Positions 17,095 to 25,865 of a DNA stretch of 64,000 bases are shown here, in pieces. Source of the stretch: Parvibaculum sp046297875 (GTDB lineage: Bacteria; Pseudomonadota; Alphaproteobacteria; Parvibaculales; Parvibaculaceae); contig NZ_JBKBHD010000001.1 in assembly GCF_046297875.1 (NCBI RefSeq), forward strand, positions 2,232,001 to 2,296,000, in the 5' to 3' direction. The translations under genes and the position numbers were made by a program. The notes beneath the pieces are model-generated. The model searched no databases. It was not told where the DNA came from and worked only from the letters and a program-made list of their open reading frames with translations. Each line of letters starts with the position of its first letter. Position 1 is the stretch's first letter.

Positions 17095-18288
17095 ATGTCA
17101 CAAGACCGTCACGAAACTGTCGTCATTGTCAGCGCCGCGCGTACGCCGATGGGCGGCTTTCAGGGCTCGCTTGCGGTCAAGACGGCGCCCGAGCTTGGCG
17201 CCATCGCGGTAAAGGGAGCGGTGGAGCGGGCAGGGCTCACGCCGACGGCTGTGGATGAGGTCTTGATGGGCTGTGTGCTCTCGGCCGGGCTTGGCCAGGC
17301 GGCGGCACGGCAGGCAGCGCGCGGCGCAGGCCTCGACGATGGCACGACTGCGACGACGATCAACAAGATGTGCGGCTCGGGCATGAAGGCCGTGATGATG
17401 GCGCATGACGCGATCGTGGCGGGCAATGCGGAAGTCGTTGTTGCGGGCGGGCTCGAGAGCATGACCAACGCGCCCTATCTGCTGCCGAAGGCGCGGGGCG
17501 GGATGCGGCTCGGCCATGGCGAGGTCAAGGACCACATGTTCCTCGACGGGCTCGAGGATGCCTATGAGGGCCGCCTGATGGGCAGCTATGCCGAGGAGAC
17601 GGCGAAGCATTATCAGTTCACGCGAGAGCAGCAGGACGCCTATGCAGTAGAGTCGCTGGCACGTGCAAAACGCGCCGTCGAGAGCGGCACCTTTTCACAT
17701 GAGATCATTCCGGTGGAGGTCGCCGGACGGAAGGGGATTGCCGAAGTCGTCAATGACGAGCAACCGCTGACGGCGGACCCCGCGAAGATCCCCACGCTGA
17801 AACCCGCCTTCGCGCGCGACGGCTCTGTGACGGCAGCTAACTCAAGCTCGATTTCGGATGGCGCGGCGGCGCTGGTGCTGATGCGGCTTTCGGAAGCGGA
17901 GCGCCGCAGGCTCACGCCGCTTGCCGCCATTCGCGGCCACACGATGCATGCGCAGGAACCGGCGTGGTTTTCCACCGCACCCATCGGCGCGATAAACAAG
18001 CTGATGGAAAAGACCGGTTGGTCGAAGGGGGATGTCGACCTATGGGAAGTGAACGAGGCCTTTGCCGTGGTCGCGATGGCGGCGATCCGCGATCTGGGGC
18101 TCTCACACGACAACATGAACATCTATGGCGGGGCCTGCGCGCTTGGCCATCCGATCGGCGCGTCGGGCGCACGGATCATGGTGACGCTGCTCAATGCGCT
18201 GAAGCAGACCGGCGGCAAGCGCGGCGTTGCCTCGCTCTGCATCGGTGGCGGCGAGGCGACGGCGATTGCGATAGAGACGCTGAATTAA
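17095..18288 (+). CDS. acetyl-CoA C-acyltransferase (thiolase)
   Basis: A 397-residue thiolase. The acyl-accepting cysteine is Cys93 in NKMCGSGMKAVM, NEAFA and GACALGHPIGASGAR carry the catalytic His352, and Cys382 lies in SLCIGGGEATAIAIE. This arrangement and the length fit biosynthetic/degradative acetoacetyl-CoA thiolases. Near ivd and mcc it could split the acetoacetyl-CoA that comes from leucine. ATG 17095 was chosen over an in-frame upstream extension because it gives the standard start. The convergent SnoaL-like gene ends inside its last codons. Confidence 0.9.
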   Translation: MSQDRHETVVIVSAARTPMGGFQGSLAVKTAPELGAIAVKGAVERAGLTPTAVDEVLMGCVLSAGLGQAAARQAARGAGLDDGTTATTINKMCGSGMKAVMMAHDAIVAGNAEVVVAGGLESMTNAPYLLPKARGGMRLGHGEVKDHMFLDGLEDAYEGRLMGSYAEETAKHYQFTREQQDAYAVESLARAKRAVESGTFSHEIIPVEVAGRKGIAEVVNDEQPLTADPAKIPTLKPAFARDGSVTAANSSSISDGAAALVLMRLSEAERRRLTPLAAIRGHTMHAQEPAWFSTAPIGAINKLMEKTGWSKGDVDLWEVNEAFAVVAMAAIRDLGLSHDNMNIYGGACALGHPIGASGARIMVTLLNALKQTGGKRGVASLCIGGGEATAIAIETLN

Positions 18289-18683
18289 GCGGCGGCGTCT
18301 TTCGTCAGTGCGTTCTTCACATGCTCGGCAAGGGCGATGAGACCATTCAGAGGGCGGATCAGCACTTCGATATGTGCGATCTGACCTGCCTCGTTCACCG
18401 TGATGCGGTCGATGCCTTTCAGCTTCGTGTCGCCGATGCGCGAATTGAATTCGAGGATGATCTCATTCCCATCCACCCATTCCTTTGTGTAGGTGAAATC
18501 CTCGAAGCCGGCGATGACGGCATTGAGGATCGCCAGCACATAGGGCTTCGATGCCTTGGGCTTGTAGAAGGCGGGGGATGAGATCATCGCATCTTCGGCG
18601 ACCAGCGCATCGAGCAGCGCGGGATCGTGGTTCTCGACATAGGCATACCAGCGGTCGAGAAATTTGCGTGCGGCATCAGCCAT
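18285..18683 (-). CDS. SnoaL/NTF2-like small protein
   Basis: A 132-residue protein with the SnoaL-like cone fold pattern: an N-terminal helix FLDRWYAYVENHDPALLDAL, then MISSPAFY and a set of beta strands ending VLIRPLNGLIALAEHV. Family members include polyketide cyclases, ketosteroid isomerases and many proteins without known function. It lies directly downstream of the TetR gene on the same strand (15 bases), so they may be cotranscribed. It overlaps the thiolase 3' end by four bases in convergent orientation. Confidence 0.75.
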   Translation of the reverse strand: MADAARKFLDRWYAYVENHDPALLDALVAEDAMISSPAFYKPKASKPYVLAILNAVIAGFEDFTYTKEWVDGNEIILEFNSRIGDTKLKGIDRITVNEAGQIAHIEVLIRPLNGLIALAEHVKNALTKDAAA

Positions 18684-18698
18684 TCCGTCCTCCAGGTG

Positions 18699-19319
18699 TC
18701 ATTTCATCACGCCCTGCAGCACAAGGCGGGTGTGAATGCCGATGAGCTTCTTCCGCCCGATGCGGCCTTTCGTATCGTACCATGTGCAAATGCCGGTCAG
18801 CATGGCGAGGATTGCATAGGCGCTGACACGCACATCCTCAATTTTGAACAGGCCGCGGTCCGCCCCTTGCTTGAGAATGGCGCAGAGCCTGTCTTCATAG
18901 GTGCGGCGCAGCGCAACGATCTTCCGCCGGCTTTTCGATTCAAGGCTTCGAAGCTCCGATGAGCCGATGAAAACCTCGCGCTTTCGTTCGACATGATAGG
19001 TGAGGTGGAAGGCGATGAAGGCTTCGAGCGCTTCCAGCGGATCGTCAATGCCGGCAAGCGCCTCTTCGAGGCTGGCCAGCAGTGTCACCATGTGGTTGTG
19101 GATGAGATCGAACAGCAGATCCTGCTTCGTCTCGATATGGTTGTAGAGGGAGCCGGGCTGGAGGCCGATGCGGGCGGCAAGCTGGCGGAGGCTCATCGCC
19201 TCATAGCCATGCGCATGAATGAGGTCGAGCCCCGCCTCGCGGATTGCGGCAAGGGTCTTTTCGCCGGATGAACCTGCCGTTCGCGCCAAGGCCGATCTCC
19301 CGATAGAGCTATTGCTCAT
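18699..19319 (-). CDS. TetR-family transcriptional regulator, likely repressor of the mcc genes
   Basis: A 206-residue TetR-type regulator. The helix-turn-helix covers about residues 25-65, with IHAHGYEAMSLRQLAARIGL, and QPGSLYNHIETKQDLL as the recognition part. The C-terminal ligand domain ends with WYDTKGRIGRKKL, reminiscent of the KstR2-type acyl-CoA-sensing group, which suggests an acyl-CoA effector. It is divergent from mccB with 56 bases between the starts, and a palindrome lies in that gap. Control of leucine/isovalerate degradation is an inference from this arrangement. Confidence 0.85.
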   Translation of the reverse strand: MSNSSIGRSALARTAGSSGEKTLAAIREAGLDLIHAHGYEAMSLRQLAARIGLQPGSLYNHIETKQDLLFDLIHNHMVTLLASLEEALAGIDDPLEALEAFIAFHLTYHVERKREVFIGSSELRSLESKSRRKIVALRRTYEDRLCAILKQGADRGLFKIEDVRVSAYAILAMLTGICTWYDTKGRIGRKKLIGIHTRLVLQGVMK

Positions 19320-19325
19320 GTCTGG

Positions 19326-19337
19326 ATACGAACGTAT
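19326..19337. promoter_or_regulatory. candidate TetR operator in the tetR-mccB gap
   Basis: ATACG-AA-CGTAT is a perfect 5-base inverted repeat with a two-base centre, six bases before the tetR start and 38 before mccB. A neighbouring GATCGTTTTTAT partly repeats the same half-site, so the full operator may be longer. The position would let the regulator block both genes. Confidence 0.5.
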
Positions 19338-19375
19338 GATCGTTTTTATAAATAGTCCAGTCCGGGGTTAAGGCC

Positions 19376-20968
19376 GTGGCCATTCTCAAGACGAATATCA
19401 ATACGCGCGATGCCCGATATAAAGAGAATGTGGAGGCGATGGCGCAGCTCACTGCCCGGCTCAACGAGCAGAGGGCAAAGGCCGCGCTTGGCGGCGACGA
19501 ACGCTCGCGCGAGCGTCATGTGTCGCGCGGAAAGCTCCTGCCGAGAGACCGCGTCTATGGGCTGATTGACCCCGGAACGCCCTTCCTCGAACTTTCGCCC
19601 ATGGCCGCGCATGGCATGTATGGCGAGGCGATCAACGGGGCGGGGATCATCACCGGCATCGGCCGCATTGCAGGTCAGGAATGTGTGATCGTCTGCAATG
19701 ACGCGACGATCAAGGGCGGCACCTATTATCCCGTCACGGTGAAGAAGCATCTGCGGGCGCAGGAAATTGCGCTCGAAAACAATCTCCCCTGTTTCTATCT
19801 GGTGGACTCTGGCGGTGCGAACCTGCCGAACCAGGCTGAGATTTTCCCGGACCGGGAGCATTTCGGCCGCATCTTCTACAATCAGGCGCGGATGTCGGCG
19901 AGGGGCATTCCGCAGATCGCGATCGTCATGGGCTCCTGCACAGCGGGCGGGGCCTATGTGCCTGCCATGTCGGACGAGACGGTGATCGTGCGCAAGCAGG
20001 GAACGATCTTTCTCGGCGGGCCGCCGCTCGTGAAGGCGGCGACGGGTGAAATCGTCTCGGCGGAGGATTTGGGCGGCGCCGATGTCCATTCGCGGAAGTC
20101 GGGCGTTACCGACCATTATGCAATGGACGATCATCATGCGCTCGCCATCGCGCGGCAGATTGCGGGCACGCTCAACCGCAAGAAGAAGATTTCCATTCCG
20201 CTCGCAGAGCCGCGCGCGCCGCTTTACGACATGGCGGAGCTTGACGGTGTAGTGCCGCATGCGCTGTCGATCCAGTACGATGTGCGCGAGGTGATTGCGC
20301 GGCTGGTAGATGGTTCCGATTTCGATGAGTTCAAGAAGCTTTATGGCACGACGCTTGTCTGCGGCTTCGCGCATATTCACGGGCTGCCCGTCGGCATCAT
20401 CGCGAATAACGGCATCCTGTTTTCTGAGTCCGCGCTCAAGGGCGCGCATTTCATCGAGCTTTGCTGCCAGCGCAAAGTGCCGCTCCTTTTCCTGCAGAAT
20501 ATCGCAGGCTTCATGGTGGGCCGCGAATATGAGACAGGCGGCATCGCCAAGGACGGCGCGAAGCTCGTGACGGCGGTGGCATCCGCCAATGTGCCGAAGG
20601 TGACGCTCATTGTCGGCGGTTCCTATGGCGCGGGGAATTATGGCATGTGCGGGCGGGCCTATAGCCCCCGCTTCCTTTTTACCTGGCCCAATGCGCGCAT
20701 TTCGGTGATGGGCGGCGAGCAGGCGGCAAGCGTGCTTGCAACCGTGCATCGCGATGCCGAGAAATGGACGCCGGAGGAAGCCGGCGCCTTCAAGGCGCCG
20801 ATCCGCGCGCAGTATGAGGAAGAGGGCCATCCCTATTTTGCGACCGCGCGGCTTTGGGATGACGGCATCATCGCTCCTTCCGAAACCCGCCGCGTCCTCG
20901 CACTCGCCTTTTCCGCAACGCTCAACGCCGAGATCCCGGAGACGCAGTTCGGCGTCTTCCGGATGTGA
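19376..20968 (+). CDS. mccB: methylcrotonyl-CoA carboxylase beta subunit
   Basis: A 530-residue carboxyltransferase that accepts the carboxyl group onto 3-methylcrotonyl-CoA to form 3-methylglutaconyl-CoA. Diagnostic segments are NDATIKGGTYYPVTVKKH, FYLVDSGGANLPNQ, GSCTAGGAYVPAMSDE, QNIAGFMVGREYE and GGSYGAGNYGMCGRAY, which distinguish MCC beta from PCC beta. The start is GTG 19376 (GTG GCC ATT), as no ATG is near. It is divergent from the TetR gene and followed by mccA after 11 bases. Geranyl-CoA carboxylase is a close relative; the ivd context favours MCC. Confidence 0.92.
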   Translation: MAILKTNINTRDARYKENVEAMAQLTARLNEQRAKAALGGDERSRERHVSRGKLLPRDRVYGLIDPGTPFLELSPMAAHGMYGEAINGAGIITGIGRIAGQECVIVCNDATIKGGTYYPVTVKKHLRAQEIALENNLPCFYLVDSGGANLPNQAEIFPDREHFGRIFYNQARMSARGIPQIAIVMGSCTAGGAYVPAMSDETVIVRKQGTIFLGGPPLVKAATGEIVSAEDLGGADVHSRKSGVTDHYAMDDHHALAIARQIAGTLNRKKKISIPLAEPRAPLYDMAELDGVVPHALSIQYDVREVIARLVDGSDFDEFKKLYGTTLVCGFAHIHGLPVGIIANNGILFSESALKGAHFIELCCQRKVPLLFLQNIAGFMVGREYETGGIAKDGAKLVTAVASANVPKVTLIVGGSYGAGNYGMCGRAYSPRFLFTWPNARISVMGGEQAASVLATVHRDAEKWTPEEAGAFKAPIRAQYEEEGHPYFATARLWDDGIIAPSETRRVLALAFSATLNAEIPETQFGVFRM

Positions 20969-20979
20969 GGGGAAGCCAG

Positions 20980-22998
20980 ATGTTCAAATCCCTTCTCATT
21001 GCCAATCGCGGCGAGATTGCCGTTCGCGTCATCCGCACGGCGCGGCGTATTGGGCTTCGCACCATCGCGGTCTATTCCGAAGCGGACGCCAATGCCTATC
21101 ACGTTGCGGAAGCAGACGAGGCATATTGCATCGGCGGGGCGGCGGCGGCGGAGAGCTATCTGCGCGCGGATGCCATTCTCGACGCCTGCAAGCGTTCGGG
21201 CGCGGACGCCGTACATCCGGGTTATGGCTTTCTCTCCGAGAATGCGGGCTTCGCGGAAGCCTGCGAGAAAGCGGGGCTCATCTTCGTCGGCCCGCCTGCC
21301 AGCGCCATTCGCGCGATGGGGCTTAAAGATGCCGCCAAGGCACTGATGGAGAAGGCGGGTGTGCCTGTCGTGCCGGGCTACCATGGCGACAATCAGGATG
21401 CGGGTTTCCTCGCCGAGCAGGCGAAGGAGATCTGCTATCCCGTGCTCATCAAGGCGGTAGCGGGCGGCGGCGGCAAGGGCATGCGCCGTGTGAATGCGCC
21501 TGACGATTTCGAGAAGGAATTGAAGAGTGCGCAGCGCGAGGCCGGTGCTGCCTTCGGCGATGAGCGTGTGCTGGTCGAGAAATATGTCGCGCGGCCGCGC
21601 CATATCGAAATACAGGTCTTTGCCGACAGTCATGGACAGGCGGTCTCGCTCTACGAGCGCGACTGCTCGCTGCAGCGCCGCCACCAGAAAGTGGTGGAGG
21701 AAGCGCCAGCGCCCGGCATGCCGCCTGAAATGCGCAAGGCGATGGGTGAGGCGGCGGTGGCCGCCGCCAAGGCCATCGGCTATCGCGGTGCGGGCACGGT
21801 CGAGTTCATCGCCGATGCGTCGGAGGGACTTAAGCCGAACGGCTTCTGGTTCATGGAAATGAATACGCGCCTTCAGGTCGAGCATCCGGTGACGGAGGCG
21901 ATCACGGGCCAAGATCTCGTGGAGTGGCAGCTTCGTGTGGCGGCGGGCGAGCATCTGCCTCTCGCGCAGGACAAGGTGCCGCTGAAGGGGCATGCGGTCG
22001 AGGTTCGGCTATATGCCGAAGACCCGGCGAAGAACTTCTTCCCCTCGACGGGCAGGCTTGCGCGACTGCGCGTGCCCGCGAACATGCCGCATGTCCGCAC
22101 GGATATGGGCGTGCGCGAGGGCGATGAAGTCACGATGTTCTATGACCCGATGATCGGCAAGATCATCGCGCATGGCGAGACGCGGCTTCTGGCGCTGAGA
22201 ACGCTCAAGCGTTTCCTGACGGCCATGGAGGTCGCGGGGCCAAAGACCAATCTCGGTTTCCTCATCAATGCGGTGGGCCATGACGCATTCCTGAAAGGCG
22301 ATATCGACACGGGCTTCATCGACCGGCATATCGCAGAGCTGGTCCCTGCGGGCGGTGCCTCGCCGCGCGTGCTGGCGCTGGGCGTGGCCGCGCATCTGCT
22401 GATGCGCGGCGTGGAGCGGCAGAGAGCGCAGGCGGCAAGTGCGGAGCCCCATTCGCCCTGGGCGGCGAATGATGGCTGGGTGCCGGGCGGACAGCGCAGC
22501 GAGATATTGAAGTTTAATGTATCCGGCGAGGATGTTGCGCTGACCGTGACGCCGGACGGAAATGGCTGGTGCATCGCCGGGGCGGGTGAGCGAGACATCG
22601 GGATTTCCGCCTCTCTCAACGGTGAAGGTGCGCTTGCGGCAACGGTGGACGGCGTACGCGTCACCGCGTCCTGCGTGGCGAAAGGGGCGGGCTTCGTCCT
22701 GATCCATGAGGGCATCGCCACGGAATTTGCGATCGCCGATCCGCTCGATGTCGATGTGGCATCGGACGCCGATGCAGGGGCGCTGAAATCACCCATGCCG
22801 GGTAAGATCGTGCAGGTGCTGGCTGAGGCGGGTGCGAAAGTGCGCAAGGGCGCGCCGCTCGTCGTCATGGAAGCCATGAAGATGGAGCAGACGCTTGCCG
22901 CCGGCATGGACACGGTCATCGCCTCGGTCCATGTTGGCGTTGGCGACCAGGTGGAAGCGGGCGCCGTGCTTGTTTCCTTCGAAGAGGCCAGGGATTGA
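20980..22998 (+). CDS. mccA: methylcrotonyl-CoA carboxylase alpha subunit (biotin carboxylase plus biotin carrier)
   Basis: A 672-residue biotin-containing subunit. It begins MFKSLLIANRGEIAVRV, has the ATP loop IKAVAGGGGKGMRR and the signature FMEMNTRLQVEHPVTE, and ends with a biotinyl domain whose AMKMEQ motif puts the biotinylated lysine at Lys634. GAGGGGA (20967-20973) is an ideal ribosome site six bases before ATG 20980, which decides the start over the in-frame GTG at 20965. It forms the holoenzyme with MccB. The sequence differs through most of its length from the pccA product in this window, so they are old paralogues. Confidence 0.93.
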   Translation: MFKSLLIANRGEIAVRVIRTARRIGLRTIAVYSEADANAYHVAEADEAYCIGGAAAAESYLRADAILDACKRSGADAVHPGYGFLSENAGFAEACEKAGLIFVGPPASAIRAMGLKDAAKALMEKAGVPVVPGYHGDNQDAGFLAEQAKEICYPVLIKAVAGGGGKGMRRVNAPDDFEKELKSAQREAGAAFGDERVLVEKYVARPRHIEIQVFADSHGQAVSLYERDCSLQRRHQKVVEEAPAPGMPPEMRKAMGEAAVAAAKAIGYRGAGTVEFIADASEGLKPNGFWFMEMNTRLQVEHPVTEAITGQDLVEWQLRVAAGEHLPLAQDKVPLKGHAVEVRLYAEDPAKNFFPSTGRLARLRVPANMPHVRTDMGVREGDEVTMFYDPMIGKIIAHGETRLLALRTLKRFLTAMEVAGPKTNLGFLINAVGHDAFLKGDIDTGFIDRHIAELVPAGGASPRVLALGVAAHLLMRGVERQRAQAASAEPHSPWAANDGWVPGGQRSEILKFNVSGEDVALTVTPDGNGWCIAGAGERDIGISASLNGEGALAATVDGVRVTASCVAKGAGFVLIHEGIATEFAIADPLDVDVASDADAGALKSPMPGKIVQVLAEAGAKVRKGAPLVVMEAMKMEQTLAAGMDTVIASVHVGVGDQVEAGAVLVSFEEARD

Positions 22999-23429
22999 CG
23001 GTCCATCTCGTAAAGCTTTGCGTCGGTGCGGACGATATTGCCGATCTGGCGAACTGGCAGGCCGAGCGTCTTGCCGAGAAGAAGCAGCTGAAGCAGCCCC
23101 AGGTGCTTGCGCATGTGACACGCATGACGCCAAAGCGTATGGATGAATTGCTCGCAGGCGGATCGCTATACTGGGTAATGAAGGGCGCCATCCGCTGCCG
23201 CCAGAAGTTCATCGGCATAGAGCCATTTACGGATGGCGAAGGGACCGGCCGCTGCCGTCTTGTGCTCGACAATGAGATCGTGCCGACGCGGCGGCAGGAG
23301 CGCAGGCCCTTTCAGGGCTGGCGCTATCTCGACCCGAAGGATGCGCCTGCCGATGTGAGGAAGGGCGAGGCGGAAGACGACATGCCCGAAGAGATGCGCC
23401 GCGCGCTTGAAGAACTCGGCTTGCTTTAA
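22995..23429 (+). CDS. DUF1489-family protein
   Basis: A 144-residue protein of the alphaproteobacterial DUF1489 family, which begins TVHLVKLCVGADDIADLANW and has the conserved MTPKRMDELL, GSLYWVMKGAIRCRQ and PRRPFQGWRYL-type segments (here RRPFQGWRYLDPKDAP). Function is unknown. The start is TTG 22995, overlapping the mccA stop, so it is translationally coupled to the carboxylase. It ends four bases into the convergent panC stop region. Confidence 0.85.
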   Translation: MTVHLVKLCVGADDIADLANWQAERLAEKKQLKQPQVLAHVTRMTPKRMDELLAGGSLYWVMKGAIRCRQKFIGIEPFTDGEGTGRCRLVLDNEIVPTRRQERRPFQGWRYLDPKDAPADVRKGEAEDDMPEEMRRALEELGLL

Positions 23430-24292
23430 ACTGGCATATTGTCGATGAGGCGGGTCTTGCCGATCTTTGCCGCGACGAGGATGCGGGCGGAGCTTGTGGG
23501 CCTGTCGTCCGGGTAGGCGACGAGAGAGCCAGAATCGCGGATTTCCAGATAGTCGATCTTGTCGAAGCCGAGTGCGAGGACGCGCCTGGCGCCTTCCGCC
23601 GTTGCGTCCGAAATCCTTGCACCCTTCGCTACATGTGCCGCCGTCTCGCGCAGGATGACGTTTAGCTGGCCCGCGGCCTTCCGCTCGTCCGGCGAAAGAT
23701 AGACATTGCGCGACGACATGGCGAGGCCGTCGGCTTCCCGCATGATTGCACCGCCGAGGATCTCCACAGGAATGTCGAGATCGGCAACCATGCGGCGGAT
23801 CACCATGAGCTGCTGCCAGTCCTTTTCGCCAAAGATCGCAACATCGGGCATGGCGCGCAGGATGAGCTTCGCGACGACGGTGGCGACGCCCGCGAAATGC
23901 GTGGGGCGGAATGTGCCTTCAAGTGGCTCGGTGACGCCGGTGAGCGAAATGGTGGTGGAGAAGCCTTGCGGATACATATCTGCCGCGTCGGGCGCGAAGA
24001 TCAGATGCGCCTTGCCTTCAAGGCGTGCGGCATCCGCCGCTTCGGTGCGGGGATAGGCAGAAAAATCCTCATGCGGGGCGAATTGCGTCGGGTTCACAAA
24101 GATCGAGACAATGACGCGGTCCGCCTTCTCGCGGCCGAGATCGACAAGGGAGAGGTGGCCGTCATGGAGCGCCCCCATGGTGGGCACGAGCGCGACGGTG
24201 CGGCCCTCGCGGCGCCATTCGGCAACGGCATCGCGCAGTGCAGCGGCGCTGCGGGCGACGGGAACGGCATAGCTTTTGGTGTCGAGCGGCAT
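23426..24292 (-). CDS. panC: pantothenate synthetase
   Basis: A 288-residue enzyme that joins pantoate and beta-alanine with ATP to give pantothenate, the coenzyme A precursor. VPTMGALHDGHLSLV holds the HIGH-like ATP-binding motif, SIFVNPTQFAPHEDFSAYPR the pantoate region, FGEKDWQQL and AMSSRN the second nucleotide motif. ATG 24292 (MPLDTKSY) gives the usual length; the frame is open 19 codons further but without family similarity. The gene is convergent with DUF1489 and divergent from a small secreted protein gene. Confidence 0.94.
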   Translation of the reverse strand: MPLDTKSYAVPVARSAAALRDAVAEWRREGRTVALVPTMGALHDGHLSLVDLGREKADRVIVSIFVNPTQFAPHEDFSAYPRTEAADAARLEGKAHLIFAPDAADMYPQGFSTTISLTGVTEPLEGTFRPTHFAGVATVVAKLILRAMPDVAIFGEKDWQQLMVIRRMVADLDIPVEILGGAIMREADGLAMSSRNVYLSPDERKAAGQLNVILRETAAHVAKGARISDATAEGARRVLALGFDKIDYLEIRDSGSLVAYPDDRPTSSARILVAAKIGKTRLIDNMPV

Positions 24293-24390
24293 GGGCGAAC
24301 TCTCGTGGAAATCCGCGCGGAAGATAGCGGCAGGGGGCAGTGAACTCAATCGGCCTCGAAAAAGGGCGGGCGACCGCCTATATCCATTTC

Positions 24391-24690
24391 ATGAACATGA
24401 TGCCCACCCTGATAGCGATTGCGCTGCTTTTGCCCGCCGCCGCTGCGGCACAAGAAGAGCGCCCGACCTCACTGGATGTGCCTGAATTGCACGGGCAGGA
24501 AAATCCGGCGCCTGCGCCGGAACAGCGCCGCAGCTTCGTGCCGGGCCATACTGGTGAAACCGGCACCTGGGTCCGTCCGCAATACAGGGATGGCGGGCCG
24601 CCGCCGCTCGGACCCGATGGACGGCCGCGCGGCTACCGGCCCGGCGGCTATGACTCCGACGGGCGCTGGCAGCCGGGCGGGCCGAACTAG
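24391..24690 (+). CDS. small secreted Pro/Gly-rich protein of unknown function
   Basis: A 99-residue product with a clean signal peptide (MNMMPTLIAIALLLPAAAAA, cleavage before QEE) and a mature part of about 78 residues rich in Pro, Gly and Arg, including a GPDGRPRGYRPGGY segment. It has no recognised domain and looks disordered. An in-frame ATG at 24340 would add 17 residues before the signal peptide and is less likely. It is convergent with the iron-type alcohol dehydrogenase gene, overlapping it by four bases. Codon use looks like that of its neighbours. Confidence 0.55.
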   Translation: MNMMPTLIAIALLLPAAAAAQEERPTSLDVPELHGQENPAPAPEQRRSFVPGHTGETGTWVRPQYRDGGPPPLGPDGRPRGYRPGGYDSDGRWQPGGPN

Positions 24691-25865
24691 GCGAGCTTGC
24701 CTTCGATTGCCTTGGCGTAAAGCGTTTCGTACTCCCCGCGCGTCATGGGCAGCGGGTTGCCGCCGGAGCAGGGATCTTCGAGCGCCATGGGCGCCGCTTC
24801 CGGAATGACGTCGGTATCGACGCCGATTTCCTTCAGCGTGTGCGGAATGCCCACTTCCTCGCGAAGCGCGAGAACCCAATCGACAAAGCCATTGAAGCTC
24901 TGGTTCTTGAGGCCGAGATAGCGCGCGGCGGCGGTGAGCTTTTCCTCCACCGCCTTCTGGTTGTGGACGAGCACATAGGGCATCACCACGGCATTGGTGA
25001 GGCCGTGATGCGTGCCGCGCAGCGACGAGCAGGGATGGCTCATGGCATGCATGGCGCCGAGGCCCTTCTGGAAGGCGGTCGCGCCCATCGAGGAGGCCGC
25101 CATCATGAAGGCGCGGGCATCCACATTGCTGCCGCGCTTCGTCGCTTCCGGCAGCCATTCCTTGCAGAGCCGCATGCCTTCAAGCGCCACGCCCTGGGCA
25201 AGCGGGTGCCAGAAGGGCGAGCAGAAGGCTTCGAGGCTGTGCGACAGCGCGTCCATGCCCGTCGCCGCCGTGATATGCGGCGGCAGGCCGATGGTGAGCT
25301 CGGGGTCGGCGATGACATCGACCGGCATCATCTTCGGATGGAAGATGATCTTCTTCGTGTGGTCGCTCTCATCGGTGATGACGGCGGCGCGGCCGACTTC
25401 CGAGCCCGTGCCCGCCGTGGTCGGCACAGCGATGACGGGAGCGATGCCTTTCGGGTCGGCGCGCGTCCACCAGTCCTCGCGATCTTCATAGTCCCACATG
25501 GGGCGCGTCTGGCCGGACATGAAGGCGATGGCCTTGCCCGCATCCATGGCGCTGCCGCCGCCGAAGACGATGACGCCGTCATGCTTGCCGCGCGCAAAGG
25601 CCTTGAGGCCCAGTTCCACATCGGCGCCGACGGGGTTCGGGTGGACATCCGCGAAGATCGCGGCGGCGAGGCCGTTCTTCTCGAGGAGGGCCAGCGCCTC
25701 GGCGATCATCGGCAGCGGCTTCAGGCCGGGATCGGTGACGAGAAGCGGGCGCTCGATGCCAGCCGCGCCGCAGGCCTCGGCGAGTTCCTTGATGCGGCCC
25801 GCGCCGAAGCGGATCTTGGTCGGGAAGTTCCAGTTGCCGGTGACGCTCGGATAGGTGTCGATCAT
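24687..25865 (-). CDS. iron-containing (group III) alcohol dehydrogenase
   Basis: A 392-residue member of the iron-activated alcohol dehydrogenase family. VIVFGGGSAMDAGKAIAF binds the nucleotide, VPTTAGTGSEVGRAAVI is the first family signature, and DALSHSLEAF with MHAMSHPCSSLRGTHHG carries the metal-binding Asp/His residues. It is the last gene of a three-gene minus-strand operon; its ATG overlaps the stop of the aldehyde dehydrogenase gene by four bases. In this context it may oxidise an alcohol to the aldehyde used by its partner; the actual substrate is unknown. Confidence 0.88.
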   Translation of the reverse strand: MIDTYPSVTGNWNFPTKIRFGAGRIKELAEACGAAGIERPLLVTDPGLKPLPMIAEALALLEKNGLAAAIFADVHPNPVGADVELGLKAFARGKHDGVIVFGGGSAMDAGKAIAFMSGQTRPMWDYEDREDWWTRADPKGIAPVIAVPTTAGTGSEVGRAAVITDESDHTKKIIFHPKMMPVDVIADPELTIGLPPHITAATGMDALSHSLEAFCSPFWHPLAQGVALEGMRLCKEWLPEATKRGSNVDARAFMMAASSMGATAFQKGLGAMHAMSHPCSSLRGTHHGLTNAVVMPYVLVHNQKAVEEKLTAAARYLGLKNQSFNGFVDWVLALREEVGIPHTLKEIGVDTDVIPEAAPMALEDPCSGGNPLPMTRGEYETLYAKAIEGKLA

